From positions 686,928 to 750,927 of the forward strand of contig RHPI01002402.1 of NCBI GenBank assembly GCA_009103225.1: DNA of 64,000 nucleotides. The letters are read 5' to 3'. The notes below the pieces were generated by a model that was not told the DNA's origin, did no database searches, and saw nothing but the letters and a program-made list of their open reading frames with translations. Source of the stretch: Chlorokybus atmophyticus. Lineage: Eukaryota > Streptophyta > Chlorokybophyceae > Chlorokybales > Chlorokybaceae. Positions 24,200 to 36,183 of this stretch are shown one piece after another. The translations under genes were made by a program, and so were the position numbers. The stretch's first letter is position 1; each line of letters begins with the position of its first letter.

Positions 24200-25285
24200 G
24201 AATATCAACCGTGTTTTCGCTTTTTGAACTGCACGCGCGGCATTGATGACACGATCATGAACACATTGCCAAGTTCATACGGTGGCGTGTGTTACGAGTG
24301 GCATACCAAGCGAGTTTCTGCGAGTGATGTGTGCTGCATGTTATCAAGTGGCGGTGGCAGCATGTGGACAAAGAGCACGGCGACACAATGCTCGCTGGGC
24401 GAGCGGCCTGGTAGCCCCTTAAGGCAAAAAAGAGCTGAAGGGGAGTTGCCGGTACGCGTGCCAATGCGCTGCACGCTGGGCGATTTTAGTTTTCAATCTG
24501 AATGCCACCAGCCTAGAGCAGTACTACAGTAAATCAGACGACTGCTTGCACTGCTGTGATGGCTTCGGCTTGCACAGGTTTCTGATGGGTTGCATGGTTC
24601 CTTCACTTGTTGCATTGCTGTCGTGTGGTAATGCAACCCCATACATGTGTGGATAGCAGACTTTCCAGCGACACTAGGCTGCACTACGCAAGTTTCTGCC
24701 GATTCATGGCTGTGTCATTTTTCCTTTTGGGCTTCAAGTCCAGTGCATGTCCCTGTGTTGACAGACTTGTAATGCTGAGCGTTTGTGCGAGTTTGCACGG
24801 CAGTACAAGCCGTCTAAAGCATGCCAAACCACCACAGTCACTTTAGTTTCCTTGCGTATTGTTGTTTTATGTTGTGGGATGTGCCACACATGATGTCTAC
24901 CATGCCGTACAGTTAGCAGTGCATTACAGCACATGAAGCCGCTTGCACCTACCAATCCAAGCACAATCGCAACAACCTTTTCACACTGAATTGCAACCTC
25001 ACGCTGCACCCAAAGTATATATAGAAACACAGTCCTCCTAAGACACCGACCACCGCCTTCCTGCTGACGGCCGCTGCAAGTTTGTCTGCTTCAAGCTCCC
25101 TCCATTGCCAACATGCTGATGGTCACCTTGCGCTGCCCATAAGAACGCCGGCTCTGCTGGCCTGAAAGCCTCCTGTTGCGTCGATTGAGACACACGCGTG
25201 CTCCGCCTGGCAAGGCATTGGTGAGTCAGACTGAGAGAGCATGGGCATGTGACTGCTGCTATTGTGTGTTGAGTTTGTAAGCTTC
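24200..25285. other. Intergenic, convergent 3' ends
   Basis: About 1.1 kb lies between SmD2 (+) and the EF-hand gene (-). No gene or clear repeat is visible. Confidence 0.5.
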
Positions 25286-28200
25286 TTATGTTCGTGCAAT
25301 AAGTGACCCAACATTTTTGCATGATGGAGTGAAGTTGTGACCGTCATATGCCAGCGTGCTGAACAGTGTGGTAAAAGGCATGCTGCAGGTCTTCAGTTTT
25401 GATAATACCTGGAAGTGCTGTGCCCAGACTCGCTTGCTCGTCGCTCTTGTTGCTGCTGCTGCTGCTGTTGTTGTTGTTGTTGAGGCAGCAGCAGGTTGGA
25501 CTGGCTGCGCCATCTCACCGGCTTAGCCTGCAGGCCACCAACACGAGTCACTTCTCGACACCCAAAGACACATATGCCAGCCAACGCGCAGAACGCAAAT
25601 GAGACACAACACCTTGTGCTTTCCTGCCATCCATCCCCCACACTGGGTATGACCAGCACAGGTGTCACCAACCATACACATGCCCAACCTGTTTCTCTCA
25701 CTCTCACCTGAGGCGGCCTAATCCAGCTGCTAGAAGCTGAAGCGTGAGCGTTGGAAGAGGACGACTGCTGTTGGTGCTGTTCACGCACGACGGCCCTGCG
25801 CACGCTGTCCAGCAGCTCGTCCACGCTTGGCAACGATGACGATGCTCCCGCCGATCCCCCTGGACTCGGCCCGGCCTCACCCTGCAAACCTGTGAACGTC
25901 ACAGGCGTGAACACACGCAGAGTCACACGCACATGCACATGCATACGCATTACCAGCTTCCAGCTCCCCGTCCAGTTCCATCAGCGTGCGTCTTCGGTCC
26001 CGCGCCCGCACCGCGTCCACGCCGGCCGCGTCCGGCGTTGCTACGACCGCCACGCGCCGCGCTGATGTTCCCGCCGACGACGACAAAGGCGGCCTCTGAG
26101 ACGGGGCCGACATGCTCGACGCACGCAGGGTACGCGCCCTGCAAACACGTACACGTACAACGCGTTGTTGTTGTCACCGTTATCCCGACAACTTGCATGT
26201 ATGGCACTACACGCTCTTCTCCTACCTGCGTGGCATTGTGGTTTGAGGTCTCTGTTGGTGTTGTTGTTGGTGTTGGGTGCTAGTCGTGGCTCGAGGTGGG
26301 GTTGGAGGCTTCCCTGAGCTTGTTGGCTTTGTGTTTGTGTTTGTTGGTGGTGTTGGTGGTGGTGGCGGTGGCAACGGTGGCTTCTGTGACGATGACACAG
26401 GTCCCGACAACGACAACCAAAAGGAGTCCTGAGGGATCACAACTTCACCTTAATGTGCATGACACCACGTTGTTGGTGTCGGTGTTGTTCATGTTCTGTC
26501 CCTTACCAGTTGTGGCATTGACGTGGAGGGTTCGGGAATCGGCTCGTCGTTGCGCTCTTCCTGCTGGCGCTCAAGCGCGCTCTCAGCAAACCGCTCTTGC
26601 ATCGCCTCGAAGAAACGCTCGATCCTCATGTTCGCCAACTCTGACACACACAATCAGCCAGTCAAGAACAACAACAGCAGCAACAACAACAACAACTACA
26701 GCAACAACAACTACATCCATATCAGCAGCAGGAACGGCAACAGTGATAACAGCCACGGTAACAACAGTAACAGCAAGGAAACAAAGACATCAACAACAAC
26801 AACAACAGAAACGTCAACAACAGTACCAACTGCTACCACAATAATCAGGAATATTACTCACCCTGCTGATGTTGTGCCTCGCTGCCGCGTGGCAAGTCCG
26901 CGCTGCTTGGGCGCGAAGCCCGCGTGCGCTGAATCACTTGCGCAGCTTCCCTGTTGTTGGTGGTGCTGCTGTTGTTGCTGTTGTTGTTGGTGGTGGTGGT
27001 GGCGGTGGTGATAGTGGTTGTGTTGTTGATCGTGCGAGGGCGCGCCCACGTCTTCAAGTCCAGCGGCGGCACTCTCGGCTGCACACACGCGATTTGGGAC
27101 AACACACACACATGAAGGCCATGAAGCGCATGTCTCAATGGTAAGGTTGGTTCGACTCTTGGTTAAATTTGAATACAACCCCATGTGGCACACACACACC
27201 AACACGATTCCATGCCCCACCTTGTCTTGTTTTGTGGTGGCGGCGGCGGGGATTGGGGCTGATGATGAAGGAAAAGAAGGTGTATGAGGAGGAGGAGGAG
27301 GAGGAGGAGGAGATGGAAGATAGGTAGGAGAAGTAGTCGGATGGCTGTGACTGTCGTTGTTGGAGCTCACAGCTGTCGTGCAGGTGCAGTCTGCAACAAA
27401 AGGACACACACACATGCACGCATGAGGTGGCTGTTTGATGCTACTTGTTTGAGACAGGCAGCGAAATAGATGATACCGTGTTCAATGCTGCTCTCGTTGT
27501 CCGAGCGAGCCATATGCGTGCTTGGTGGGGACTTTTTGGTCTGGATGTGCAACGGTGCATGAGTAGGCAGGGTAGCAGTGCGTAGATGCGCGTGCGCGTG
27601 CACAAGTGCGTGTGTATTGTAGCTTAAAAGACTTACCCTGGTAACCTCTTCCTCGAGTGCTTGTGCTTGTTGTTGGTCTCGTCTGACTTCCTCTTCCCGC
27701 TCTTGGTTGTCCTCCTCTTCCTCCTCCTCCGCATCCACGTTCCCAAAGCCCTTCTTCCCAAGCAACCTCTCCCACCCTGCATGCACAGATCCACACACCA
27801 TCACCCACCCACGCACGCGCACACACACGCGCGCACGCACGCAAACACGACACACACACGTACAGACACACACATGCCTTGTATCTTTGAGACGATAGCG
27901 CAGAACCCCCCGAAATCCACCCTCCCGCTGCCGCCGACATCCCGGCCGATACCCCCGCCACGTCCACCATATGTTGGAGGAGGAGGAGGGGGGGACAGGA
28001 CCTCTCGTAGCACGCTCGCAAGGTCGTCAGGCTCAACAAAACCTGGCGTGAGATGAATGAAGAGACTGAGAGAGTGCAGTAGCCGAGGACAACACGCAGC
28101 ACTACTACTGTCTATTATCATCGTGGTCTCGGAATGTTCCGTTGCTTACAGCGCTTGTAGGCTTAGATGTTGCAAGGCAACAGTCCTTCCGGCAGCAGAG

Positions 28201-28463
28201 CATGACGGTACACAACTTGCGCTTGTTCGAAACGCATATGACCAGAGTGGTGACGTATGTCACGATCCACACCAATCAGTGGACGACAGGTGCTCAATAG
28301 TCTCTCTCAAAACACACACACACAAAACCGATCAGCTGTCCTCACCGCTTCCTGCTGCGTCTAGTGCTATGAACAGTGATCTCATCCTCCGCATGGCGTC
28401 CAGAGGCAGGGCGTGAGGCACGAAACGACGACGACGACCGAGCCAGCCAGTCACGTCCGCCAT
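25286..28463 (-). CDS. EF-hand protein with long low-complexity tail, family unknown
   Basis: Ten minus-strand exons connect in phase: 28463-28346, 28042-27878, 27776-27637, 27078-26862, 26640-26507, 26428-26226, 26138-25954, 25889-25708, 25527-25409 and 25382-25286. Together they encode 519 aa. The start MADVTGWLGRRRR has a good context (AAGATGG). Residues 24-46 form one EF-hand (LFIALDAAGSGFVEPDDL). Its loop has Asp at positions 1 and 12 but Ala at position 3, so calcium binding may be weak. A second half-EF-like stretch (GRVDFGGFCAIVSKIQ) follows a Pro/Gly spacer. Then come an acidic coiled coil (NQEREEEVRRDQQQAQALEE), a Thr/Asn tract, a helix (ANMRIERFFEAMQERFAES), a Pro-rich tract, LPSVDELLDSVRRAV and a run of 12 Gln. 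The second intron uses a GC donor (CAAG|GCATGT). I do not recognise the family. The matching phases argue strongly that the model is real. Confidence 0.75.
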
Positions 28464-28913
28464 CTTGGCCAAACAACCAACCAACCAACCAACCCTACTC
28501 AACGTTGTACTCGACCTAATCGTTGTCCTGATTGGACTCCTCCTTTCCCGCTGCCACGTCTGCTACGTACGCCTAGTCGTACTCCGCCGCCGCCTCCTCC
28601 TCCTCCTCCGTGCCTCTCGCTCAGCCCTTCACAGCAACACTCTTGATTGGTGTTGATCTATCACTCTCACTCACGCTCTCGCTCTTGCATCCAGATAGAT
28701 AGAGGACGGTCTGCTGCGGAGTGTGTCTCCACGCCGCCGCCGCCGCCGTGGCCGTGGCCGTGGCCGGCGATGTCGTCGGCGGCGTTGGTGATGGTGTGAC
28801 ACAGCCACGTGACGTCGCTGCTCGGGATCAGCGGGTTCACCTGGCTCGCGACATCTGTGTGCCAACAAGGTGATCCGTAGTGATCCAGAGTGTGCAGTGT
28901 GTTCACTGCCACC
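28464..28913. other. Divergent promoter, EF-hand gene / riboflavin synthase
   Basis: This is a 450-nt spacer between two divergent starts. It contains a CCGCCGCCGCC run followed by GTGGCC repeats (28730-28765). Minus-strand frames through it are GC-driven and are not supported as exons. Confidence 0.6.
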
Positions 28914-31222
28914 ATGGCGGCGGCGACGGCGGTGGCGGTGGCGGCGGCGGTGAGTTCGGGGCCTTTGGTGCGGACGGGAACGCAGTCAGGGTTGGAGAGG
29001 AGGAGAAGTCACGCAGGTGACGCCACTGTTTGCGCATTTCTTATCTCCTGAAAGGGCAAGTACTTGCAAGCCTGTACTGCCGCTAGGCTGAGGCATTCAG
29101 GGGAGGTGTTGTTGGTGCTGTAAGCTAAGAACTGAGTGCAATACAAGCTTAGTATACGAGCGTCTTGTATCAAATGCTTAACATATATAGACTTTAATAG
29201 CAGCATTTGGTGCGTTGCCGTGTCTGGAGGTTTTGGCTTGTCCATGAACACCTCTAGCATGTTGCATTGCCCGCAGGGGCGTTCCACTTTCTAATGTTCC
29301 AATAGTAACCTGTGAAACACAATTGCCAGTCCGCAGCACAGAGTAAGACATGCATGCCAAGCTCAAGAATTTGTGAAATCGGCCTTGTGTCAGATTACCA
29401 GCTTGCAGGCATGGTTTTCTGCTGTCATCAACCGCAACAAAATCGCCACAATATCCTTTCTGTACATGTGTAGTAATGCACAATCTGCAGGTGCTGTGGC
29501 ATCCTCCGCTGCCTCGCAGTTTTCGTCTTCGCATACGCACGCACGACTCAGGTAAGCAAACATGCCATGAATTGCAAGCACCTTGTCTATCCCACACCGT
29601 TGTGACAACCATTGTGTAGTGTGGGCCTCAGTATATTGATGGAATCTAGTTCTAATTATTCCCCTTTTTTGCCTCAGGTCCCTCGCATCCACCTTTGCTC
29701 GCGGCACACTTCCAGCTACAAACTCATTGTCGTTGTCGACAACGAGACGGAAACACCGCAGTTGCAGCAGGCGGTCATGCAATCAGCGTTCCGGCGATGC
29801 TGTTGCACTCTTCACAGGTAGGGCGTGTGCGTGGTGAGAACATATAACCAAGAACGACAAATCAGCTGGCTGGGAAACATATGGTGATAGCCATGAATGG
29901 TTGCGCTGTGATGATCATGTCTCACAGGCATAGTGGAGGAGATGGGCAGCGTGCGCGAGTTGCGTGAAGTGGATGGCGGCTGGCTGCTGACAGTCGAGGC
30001 GCAGGAAGTACTCGGCGGAGTCAAGGTGAGAGAGCAGTTTTTATTGATGACTTCTGGTGCTTGACTTTGTTGTCCATCCATATCACTTTTGTCAATGACG
30101 ACGAGAGTGCGTGAGGGCGGGCGTGGGTGCGCGCGTGCGTGTATGTGCGCCATGCTGCGCATGCAAACTGCCACGCACATAGCCCATGCGCCAATATGTC
30201 CGCGTAAACTACATATACGTTATAACAACTACACATGTGCGCAGTTGGGCGACAGCATTGCCGTCAACGGCACGTGTCTCACCGTCACGCGCTTCGATGA
30301 AGACTCCTTTGATGTCGGTGAGTGAGAGCATGCACGCTGTCAAATCAATCATGACTGTGTGAATATTGTGCTCTCATCCATGCACACACTACAACAACAG
30401 CTTGTGTGTGCATGCGCAGGGCTCTCGCCAGAGACGTTGCGCAAAACTTCCCTCGGCGAGCTTGAAAAAAACTCACGCGTCAATCTTGAGCGATCGCTGC
30501 AGCCTTCGGGACGGTTTGGTGGCCATTTTGTGCAGGTGAGTGTTGTTGCAGTAAGCCACCGCATGTGCGTGTGGCACCAGTGTATGATCAGCCATGCCAT
30601 GTCTGTTGTAATTTCATACAGGGTCATGTTGACGACACGGGGATTATCACTAAGTTTGAGCCCGAGGGTGATTCGCTGTGGGTGACCGTGAAGACGAGCC
30701 CGGATTTGTTGAAGTACATTGTGCCAAAGGTGGGTGGTTGGGTGCGTGCACGCATGCATGTATTTTTGAAGCAGGCAAACACATTGATGGTTGATGACGA
30801 AGCACACGTGTGTGGTCCACAGGGGTACATCGCAGTGGATGGGACGAGTTTAACCGTTGTGTCGGTGATTGATGAGGTAAAGCGCACAACATGGGCTTGA
30901 CACGTTGTTGTTGTGCGTTTGTTTGTTGAATGAGCTCAAGTCGCAAGCCAAGGCGTGTGTTGCAAACATGTTTTGCAACATTTTTGCAGGAAGAGTCGTT
31001 CACTTTCATGCTCGTTGCATACACACAAAGCAAGATTGTGCTGCCGCTGAAAAAAGTTGGGAACAAAGTAAACCTTGGTAAGTGCTTTGTTTTTCAGTTG
31101 CATCAGTTGCGTCCACGGTAACCGATACCTCCCTTGCTCGTGCAGAAGTGGACATTCTTGGCAAGTACATTGCAAGGTTCCTAGAAAGGGACCAAAAACC
31201 GGCTGCGATGCCTTTGTTGTGA
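28914..31222 (+). CDS. Riboflavin synthase, probably plastid-targeted
   Basis: Converts two 6,7-dimethyl-8-ribityllumazine molecules to riboflavin, the last step of vitamin B2 synthesis. Exons are 28914-29016, 29491-29551, 29678-29817, 29928-30025, 30245-30317, 30420-30535, 30622-30729, 30823-30876, 30990-31077 and 31146-31222, all in phase (305 aa). The first ~100 residues, starting MAAATAVAVAAA, are rich in Ala, Ser and Arg and look like a plastid transit peptide. The mature enzyme starts at LFTGIVEEMGSV. It has the two tandem lumazine-binding repeats: GDSIAVNGTCLTVT, SPETLRKTSLGEL and GGHFVQGHVDDTG, then GYIAVDGTSLTVVSV and LPLKKVGNKVNLEVDILGKY. The ATG context is CCACCATGG. Confidence 0.95.
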
Positions 31223-32095
31223 TAGGTACACATTCACATGTACATGTGACATTTGCAGCAGATTGGTGTGCGCGCATTGGTAGTTGGTAGCAAGATTCAG
31301 GTGCAGTGCTTGTGAATGCGAGCACGAGTCTTGCAACACCCAAGACAGACAACGGACAGCTGCAGTGGCATGCATTGGATGGAGGGCCAAGCCTTCACAC
31401 CTGCGCGATGCAAGTATGCATCATGCGCGAGGTGCAAACTTGACTGGTTGTGCTGCTAGCTGTACAACATCCTGCAGAAGGCAACTGCTCACTATGTCAA
31501 AGGCTACATACTTCAGTGTCAGTTTGGGCTCCCCTCCACTGGCCTCTTACCTGCCAAAGACAACCGACCAAATAGGCCCAACATCTAGAGCTAAGCAACA
31601 GTAGTAGAGCTCAAACCGACAGTGCATATGCAAGATCAATAAAATGACCCACAATGGCAAGAAGAAAGGCCCAGCTTAAATGCATGTGGAGTGTGAGAGT
31701 GGGTACTATAGTGACATGTACCTGTGACGTGTACCTGCAGCGGAGTGTTGTTGCCAATGGACAGGGTGTTCCTGAAAGTTTGCATCACATCATGTCCAAC
31801 ACTATGAGCTGGGTTCACCCCCCCTATACCCCAACTGTTGCATAGTAGCAGCCAACAGATGCGACGTGAATAGGAGATATGTGCAGCCAGAAAAGGCTGT
31901 CATAGAGTTCATCCGCAGCAGAGCCCAATCTGTGTGGACATATATAATCTGTGCGCATTCGGACATTGCATGCACTGCTGATGGGAAACAGACGAAACAG
32001 TAAACTATATTACAAACCTAACCAACACCACAGCAAACCACTGGCCCACTGTCTGCTTTATTGGAATGGTCAACACGCTACAGACAGAGCAAATA
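31223..32095. other. Intergenic, convergent 3' ends
   Basis: 873 nt between riboflavin synthase (+) and HRD1 (-). I see no gene, RNA or repeat. Confidence 0.5.
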
Positions 32096-35000
32096 CTACT
32101 GTTGTGCAGCAGCATCTTCCGCCCCGAACCGTGCAAGCCGCCGTCTTCTCAACGTTTCGGGTGTTTCGTGCAAGCCGTCGTCCGCTTGGTGGTCGCGTGC
32201 GGGTTGCTGCAGCTGCTGTTCTGCCTGCTGCAAGGGGCTTGGACCTCCCGCAATGGTTGTTGAAGGATCTGGCCGCAGAGCCGGTGAACCCACAACTGGC
32301 TGTGCGGTGCCCACAGGTACAGGAGGGGGTGCTGTGGTGAAACCTGCAGGGACTCCTTGTGAAGTTCTTGAAGGCGCCTGCAGGGGTTAACGCGCTTTTA
32401 AACAAGGCAGGACACCAAAGTCATAAAAGCTACAGTTTGGTTTTGCAGCTCAGCACAGAAGCTATTGCAACTGCATGGATGTTGCGAAATCATACTACTA
32501 CTTACTGCTGTGCTACTTGTGCTTGCTTGTGCATTGGGTGCTGTGGGCAGCCTTGCGTGTGCTTGCCACATAGCCATATACTGCGCATATTGCCCCAACG
32601 CTGTGAGCTGTGCTTGTGCCATGCTTGCCGCAAACCTTGCCTGCAACCCGCAGCACACGTTAATGAAGCTGGCAACCCACCGTTGCAAGTGCCAAAGTAA
32701 TAAACATATGCCCCCAACTCACCCCAAGCGCCATCAACTGCTCATGTGTCATTGGCTGCGTCTGCCCTTGGCCAGCATGTGGGTCATAACCAGGCCAGGC
32801 ATATGGAACAGCTTGCGGGTTGCCGGCCTGAGGAAAGCCTTGCTGAAACATTTGCTGTGGGTAGTACCCGTATGGCATGTACCTAACCACAAAAGTAACA
32901 TTCATGCATGCAACACAAAGTGTTCATCTTGCAAATAACAAAAGCAGCAGATACCGTACCAGCCCTGTCCGCCTGTCCATCCCGGCCAAGCTTGCCCATA
33001 CTGCGCCACTGCTGCCTGCTGCATTTGTGCTTGTAACGCAGCATTGTCCACTGGCGTCTGCCTTGCCTCTGCTGCACCATGTACGGCTACAAAATGCGGC
33101 ACGGCACCTTGGTGCATGTGCATCTGCAACCCAACAGCACCATGTGGCATCTGAACAGCCGGCATGTTGCCATGCCCCACACCATCCCCTGCTGCTGCGT
33201 CTGGCGCAGGTGCTGGGTTGCTAGCGGGCGGAGGCGTTGGCGCAACAACTGGAGCTCTACATGTAGGGCATGTCTGTTGTCTGGCCAGCCATGACCGCAA
33301 GCAGTGCAAATGAAACAGATGCGAGCAGGGCAACTTCTTCGCTGTCAGCATCTCATCCCTGCATATGATGCAGGTGGCATCACCCTGGCTGAGCTCTTCT
33401 GCTGTGGCGTCTGGAAAGCGTTCGTTCATGTTTGCTGTAACGCGACGATAGCGGATGAAGTCCGCCACCCGTGCCTTGAAGTTTCTAAACGTCCAGTAGA
33501 GATCGCGTACAAGATGAAGGGGTAAGCCATAGTTGACAAATATGATGAGGAAGAAGACAAGGTACACAAAGAGATGAAGCAGGTCGGTGACAAGCTCCAG
33601 ATAAAAAACGTAGACGCCTTTGCCGTCCCACCGACCCTCAAGCACATTGTCCGCCAAGAACAGGGCATACTTGATGAATGTGGCAACTGTCGCAGATGCT
33701 AAGATGACATATCTGCAAATGCACACAATATGCAGTGTCAGCACGGGAATGCTAACGCCACATGCACATGCTTGGATAAGGCGTTCATCATGCATAATAT
33801 CTCTGCCAAATCACCTGTCAAATGCCAAAGATTAATCATGACAGACTTACTCGAATGCAAATAGCAGGAGAACGGAGGTATCGTTCTCCATGATGTAGCC
33901 CACCGCATACTTCAAGAAGCAGATATCAACAGCAAGAAGAATAGCAAGAAAAGTCATAATGCGGAGGTGGTTCAACCGCGACACTGTAGGTGTGGTCTCG
34001 ATATACTCGACACGATCCTAGCACCAAGAACACAACATACACGTTAATTGATCGTACAACGTGGTAAACCACAGCCTTGCAAGAAGGGGAGTGAGAAGGG
34101 GGGGGGGGATACCTGAGCCAGCCAGTGGAATATTTTTACAAATAGCAGCGACGTGAACATTGCCACAAACGAGATATTGAAGTCATCTCTGAAAATTGTC
34201 ATAGCCAAACATGTCTCCATGACACTATCCTTGCTGCGCTCATTCAAGCGCTCCACCTCAGCCTCTCTCAACGTGCCCAGGAAGATCTGCAACAATTGCA
34301 CAACTGCATCATCACCATGCACAACACAACAAATTCAGACCTTTCCGACTTGATCCCACTGCTCTGCTAGAAAACTAAACTATCGACATTCAACGCAGAC
34401 GATGAGACCTTAAAGTTGGAACAGTACGTAATGGTTCGCTAGCAGTAGCAATATCAGCGTCACCGAGGGCCATCTCCCAACACAGGACTACTTGAGAGGT
34501 GGGTTCCAGAAGATTTATTAGGGTGGTAAGCTTGAGAAGAGGGGACAAAAAGAGCGTCATGTTGCCGTGTGCAAAAAAATCAGGCCACACACGAAACCAG
34601 CACAGCCAGAATGTATGTGGAGCTGGCAGCATAAACGTGATCACACAGCAGCACATGCTGAGCACAGCTAGGTGTTCTTACAGCTCATATTTGAATTCGG
34701 TCCGAACTTGTATATGGCCTCCTGGCATGCAAGGGTGCGTCAAAAACAGCCAAAGAAAAGTCAAACGCTTGTGCGGATGTTGAACGTCAACTGAGTTACC
34801 GCAACAGCCAGAACATTTGAAGTTTCTGACGACGAGAGCCAAGGATGCAGGCTGTACTTGTCATGCCAACGTTAACTGAACAGTATGTGCCCTTCATTCA
34901 TGCACCGAGCCCATATGACACCTTCATCTGCTTACCCTCTTGATCAATTGGCCAAACAGAATGGTGAGGACGAGGGCCATGTTGCCAAGCACTACAATAG

Positions 35001-35124
35001 AGAACTTGGACGTTGACAAGTAGAGCATGGCAGGGTAGAACTGTCCCCTCGTTGTGAAAGCATGCCACACCACTCCGGCAGTCGCCAATACCGACACAGC
35101 GGTGTAACGTGCCAAGCTCAACAT
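32096..35124 (-). CDS. HRD1: HRD1/SYVN1-type ER membrane RING ubiquitin ligase
   Basis: HRD1 is the core ERAD ubiquitin ligase and retrotranslocation channel. Exons on the minus strand are 35124-34936, 34286-34113, 34017-33851, 33712-32960, 32882-32723, 32640-32506 and 32377-32096, all in phase (619 aa). The N-terminal half holds several membrane helices and matches family blocks: QFYPAMLYLSTSK, METCLAMTIFRDDFN, VKIFHWLAQDRVEYIETTP and FEYVILASATVATFIKYAL. The RING-H2 domain at about 291-330 has all ligands (CIICRDEM, LPCSHLFHLHCLRSWL, QQTCPTCR). The tail is Pro/Gln/Ala-rich and ends near ETPETLRRRRLARF. The start at 35124 is the only ATG in frame. The first intron (649 nt) is long for this window. 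Confidence 0.95.
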
Positions 35125-36183
35125 TGTGCCCTGACGCTGGCGGATCCAGTCACCACCAACTGCTGCCTCCAACCCTTTGTCAGCCTCCTTTCCGCATGCT
35201 AGTCACAGCTACCCCACCCAACCCCCTAGACTTGCTTCCTCACTTTGCGCACAGCACAACAGCAACAATCGTAGCACACCTATCTACACACACAGAGAGC
35301 CAGCTGGCCCCGACCCTGGCTCGCCGTCAACGTTGTTTCAGGAAAGACTCGCACAGAACTATGCGAGGTCAGTGGAAGAGTGCTCCCCACAGACTCTGTC
35401 ACATCCAAAGTGCGGCGGCCACAGCCCACAGCCTCCGCCGTCGCCTGACAGCACCGCCAGCGACACCGTCGCCCAGCACAATCACTTTAGGGTTTGATTC
35501 CGTACGTCACACCTGAGACAATCGCTTCATTTTTGCTGCGACTGTCGGCAGCCAAATCGAACGCTAGACATGAAACGCCATCCTGAAACGGCTTCACGCG
35601 TCGGATCGTTCCCCTACAAACGTCAACTGCGAGCTGGACAGTTTCGCTTCCGTTTTGGCTGACTGGGTTCAACTGTTACGGAGGCGATCAGGCACGTAAG
35701 TACGCGGCTGACGGGGCACGTCGCCAAAGACTTTACGCATCATTCAAACTTTGCCAACATGAAGCGTTGGACACCCAGCCAAAACCAGACTGTTTACGGC
35801 ACAGTCACCCTAATGATCCGGTATCTCAAGTGGCAGGACGGAACTTTTCCGCCATGGGACTTTTGTCGCTTGCGGTTGCAGCGCTAAGCGTCACTGCAGG
35901 CCAATGCGTGCAGGTGCCTGGCAGGCTTAGGTGGTGGCGGCGGCGGTGGAGGACGACAAGGACGTGGACCAGGCGGTTGTGGGGGGGCGTGATCGTGCAC
36001 AGCTTGTTGGCTGGAGCATGGGGCCAGTGCCTTGTTAGCTGTGAAAGTGTCCCGGTCGGACGGGATCTTGGGGAGAGTGGCAATGCGCCGCAGCTGCTTC
36101 CGCTCTTAGCAGGCCACGGGGGGCCAGGGTTTGCTGCCATGGGTGGGGAGTAGGCTGAGAGGGTTTTGCCTAAGCAGCCCGCC
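35125..36183. other. Divergent intergenic region HRD1 / HECT gene
   Basis: About 1.06 kb. From 35834 a GC-rich plus-strand frame starts MGLLSLAVAALSVTAGQC, which resembles a signal peptide. It could be an upstream exon of the HECT gene, but I found no splice path in phase. A telo-box lies at 35488. Confidence 0.4.
35488..35496 (-). promoter_or_regulatory. Telo-box (AAACCCTAA on minus strand)
   Basis: TTAGGGTTT at 35488-35496, 364 nt upstream of the HRD1 ATG and in HRD1 orientation. It also lies in the shared spacer with the HECT gene. Confidence 0.4.

Noticed and set aside
28667-28915. Minus-strand ORF with a His/Gly tract upstream of riboflavin synthase
   Set aside because: It lies in a divergent promoter of repetitive GC-rich DNA. 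The EF-hand gene has a well-placed ATG at 28463 and no splice path needs this stretch.
34390-34665. Hydrophobic minus-strand ORF inside the first HRD1 intron
   Set aside because: Exons on either side join in phase and match HRD1 without it. A candidate extra helix there has no homologous counterpart.
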